A stretch of 64,000 nt of DNA from Candidatus Lernaella stagnicola (GTDB lineage Bacteria > Lernaellota > Lernaellaia > Lernaellales > Lernaellaceae), in assembly GCA_030765525.1 (NCBI GenBank), contig JAVCCK010000034.1, positions 186,001 to 250,000 of the forward strand, written 5' to 3'. Of the stretch, positions 63,053 to 64,000 are shown piece after piece. The position numbers were made by a program, and so were the translations under genes. Within the stretch, counting starts at the first letter, position 1. Each line of letters starts with the position of its first letter. The notes under the pieces were generated by a model. That model was not told the DNA's origin. It did no database searches and saw nothing but the letters and a program-made list of their open reading frames with translations.

Positions 63053-64000
63053 ATGGCACCAAAGGACGACACGGCGTCGCGTCACGCACGTTGGCTCATG
63101 ATTGTGATCGTGGCCGCGGCCGGGCTTATCTTCGCGCCCAATCTTGCCGACTCGTTCGTCAGCGACGATTTCGTGAAGATGCACACCTTGGGAAACGACA
63201 CGCTCGGGCACATTCTCAACGGCGACAACCTTGGTGGCACGGCCGATTATCGCCCCCTGACTTTGGCGATGATTTGGCTGGAACTTCACGCTTTCGGCGC
63301 TCACCCAATGGCTTTTCACGCTGTCCACTTGATTCTTGGCATGCTCGCCGCCGTGCTTCTCTTCCTGCTCGTCGAAGCCTGTTTCGATCGCCGCGTCGCC
63401 CTACTTGCGGCGCTCGCGTTCGCCGTCGCTCCGGCCCACGTAGAAAACGTCGTCTGGATTTCCGGCGTCGGACAAGTGCCGGCCACGGCGTTGTTGTTGG
63501 GCGGCCTGTGGATACACGTTTGGGCGCGACGCACGGAACGCGACGTGGTGGCGCCGTTGGGCGCGCTGGCTTTTTTCGCGGCCCTGTTCGCCCACGAGGT
63601 CGTTTGTCTCGCGCCGCTGATCCTCTTGCTTATCGATCGCCACCTGACCCCCCGTCCGACGTGGCGCGCCTCCCTTTCCGCAGCAGGCATTTGGCTGGCC
63701 GCTTTGGCGATATGGGCATTGATCCGCGCCGTCGTTGTCGGTTTCGCGTTACCGTCGCACTACGGCCTGTTCGTCCTTCGAGACGTCGCTCGTTACCTGC
63801 AACTCTATTTTTTGCCGCTGGGTCTGGATGACGCCATCCCGTGGGTAATGACGCACCCGTGGGCGGTGTTGGGACCGGCGGTTGTCGTGCTGGGCGCCAT
63901 CGTGTTTTTCGCCGCGCGGCTATGGCGCATCCCGGCGTTTCGTTGCGGCGCGATCGCGGGTTTGCTGGCGTTGGCGCCGGTGGCGCATCTTTATCCGCGA
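63053..64000 (+). CDS. Multi-pass membrane protein of the PMT/GT-C glycosyltransferase type (3' end outside window)
   Basis: The frame is open from ATG 63053 to the window end (316 codons) without a stop. Residues include a hydrophobic start (WLMIVIVAAAGLIFAP), the acidic first-loop motif DSFVSDDFVKMH, YRPLTLAMIWLELHAFGAHP and FHAVHLILGMLAAVLLFLL, then at least five further membrane helices. The DD loop plus YRPL/FH pattern is that of GT-C/PMT-like or TMTC-like membrane glycosyltransferases. It is divergent from the GT2-AsnB-GT2 group, with a 176-base gap. A TTG at 63017 in frame, just after AGGAGG, is an alternative start. Confidence 0.75.
   Translation, partial: MAPKDDTASRHARWLMIVIVAAAGLIFAPNLADSFVSDDFVKMHTLGNDTLGHILNGDNLGGTADYRPLTLAMIWLELHAFGAHPMAFHAVHLILGMLAAVLLFLLVEACFDRRVALLAALAFAVAPAHVENVVWISGVGQVPATALLLGGLWIHVWARRTERDVVAPLGALAFFAALFAHEVVCLAPLILLLIDRHLTPRPTWRASLSAAGIWLAALAIWALIRAVVVGFALPSHYGLFVLRDVARYLQLYFLPLGLDDAIPWVMTHPWAVLGPAVVVLGAIVFFAARLWRIPAFRCGAIAGLLALAPVAHLYPR

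Overview
This window looks like chromosomal DNA from a high-GC Gram-negative bacterium. LpxC, a FadL-type outer-membrane protein, RlpA and many lipoprotein signals point to an outer membrane. The aspartate-tract, cysteine-rich lipoproteins, a sigma54-type promoter and many exported proteins of no known family suggest a lineage outside the well-studied model groups, perhaps related to the deltaproteobacteria or Myxococcota. That placement is inference. I found no phage, transposon, IS element or CRISPR array. Novelty here lies in fusions, regulatory DNA and degenerate enzymes.

Layout. 0-1.2 kb: 3' end of a spermidine-synthase-like membrane protein and a tRNA-Val. 1.2-8.4 kb: a cell-wall block with MltD on the plus strand, then an M23 endopeptidase, a MepA-like endopeptidase and an L,D-transpeptidase on the minus strand with clear sigma70-type promoters. 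A small exported helical protein follows. 8.6-15.7 kb: a plus-strand run of two unknown lipoproteins, an exported protein, a histidine phosphatase and a fused HyuA-HyuB hydantoinase/oxoprolinase. 16-22.5 kb: a CI/LexA-like regulator lacking the catalytic Lys, an MMPL/RND transporter, two tandem Asp-tract/16-Cys lipoproteins and a DUF362 ferredoxin-type protein.

22.8-30.1 kb: a compact histidine operon (hisG, hisC-HAD fusion, hisB, hisH, hisF, hisA-hisI-hisE fusion, hisD). It is preceded by a promoter, a His-His leader peptide and mutually exclusive hairpins that look like an attenuator. With the HAD domain counted as the histidinol-phosphatase, all enzyme activities from PRPP and ATP to histidine are present. 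A large alpha-2-macroglobulin-like lipoprotein converges on it.

35-45 kb: a small conserved-looking ORF, queH, and lpxC with an exact sigma54 promoter consensus and tandem upstream repeats. Two CapA-like lipoproteins flank a FadL-type porin and a histone-H1-like basic protein. A DUF1287-like gene remnant, a membrane beta-propeller protein, rlpA and a diverged phosphodiester-glycosidase follow. 46-54 kb: pgpA-cinA-thpR, a small Cys-rich lipoprotein, then mutL-meaB-kelch lipoprotein-miaA. 54-64 kb: a small membrane protein, a LonC/LonB-like protease with a basic tail, an AlkP-fold/TPR pseudoenzyme candidate, and a surface-glycan group (two GT2 glycosyltransferases, an AsnB-type amidotransferase, and a multi-pass membrane protein cut by the window end).
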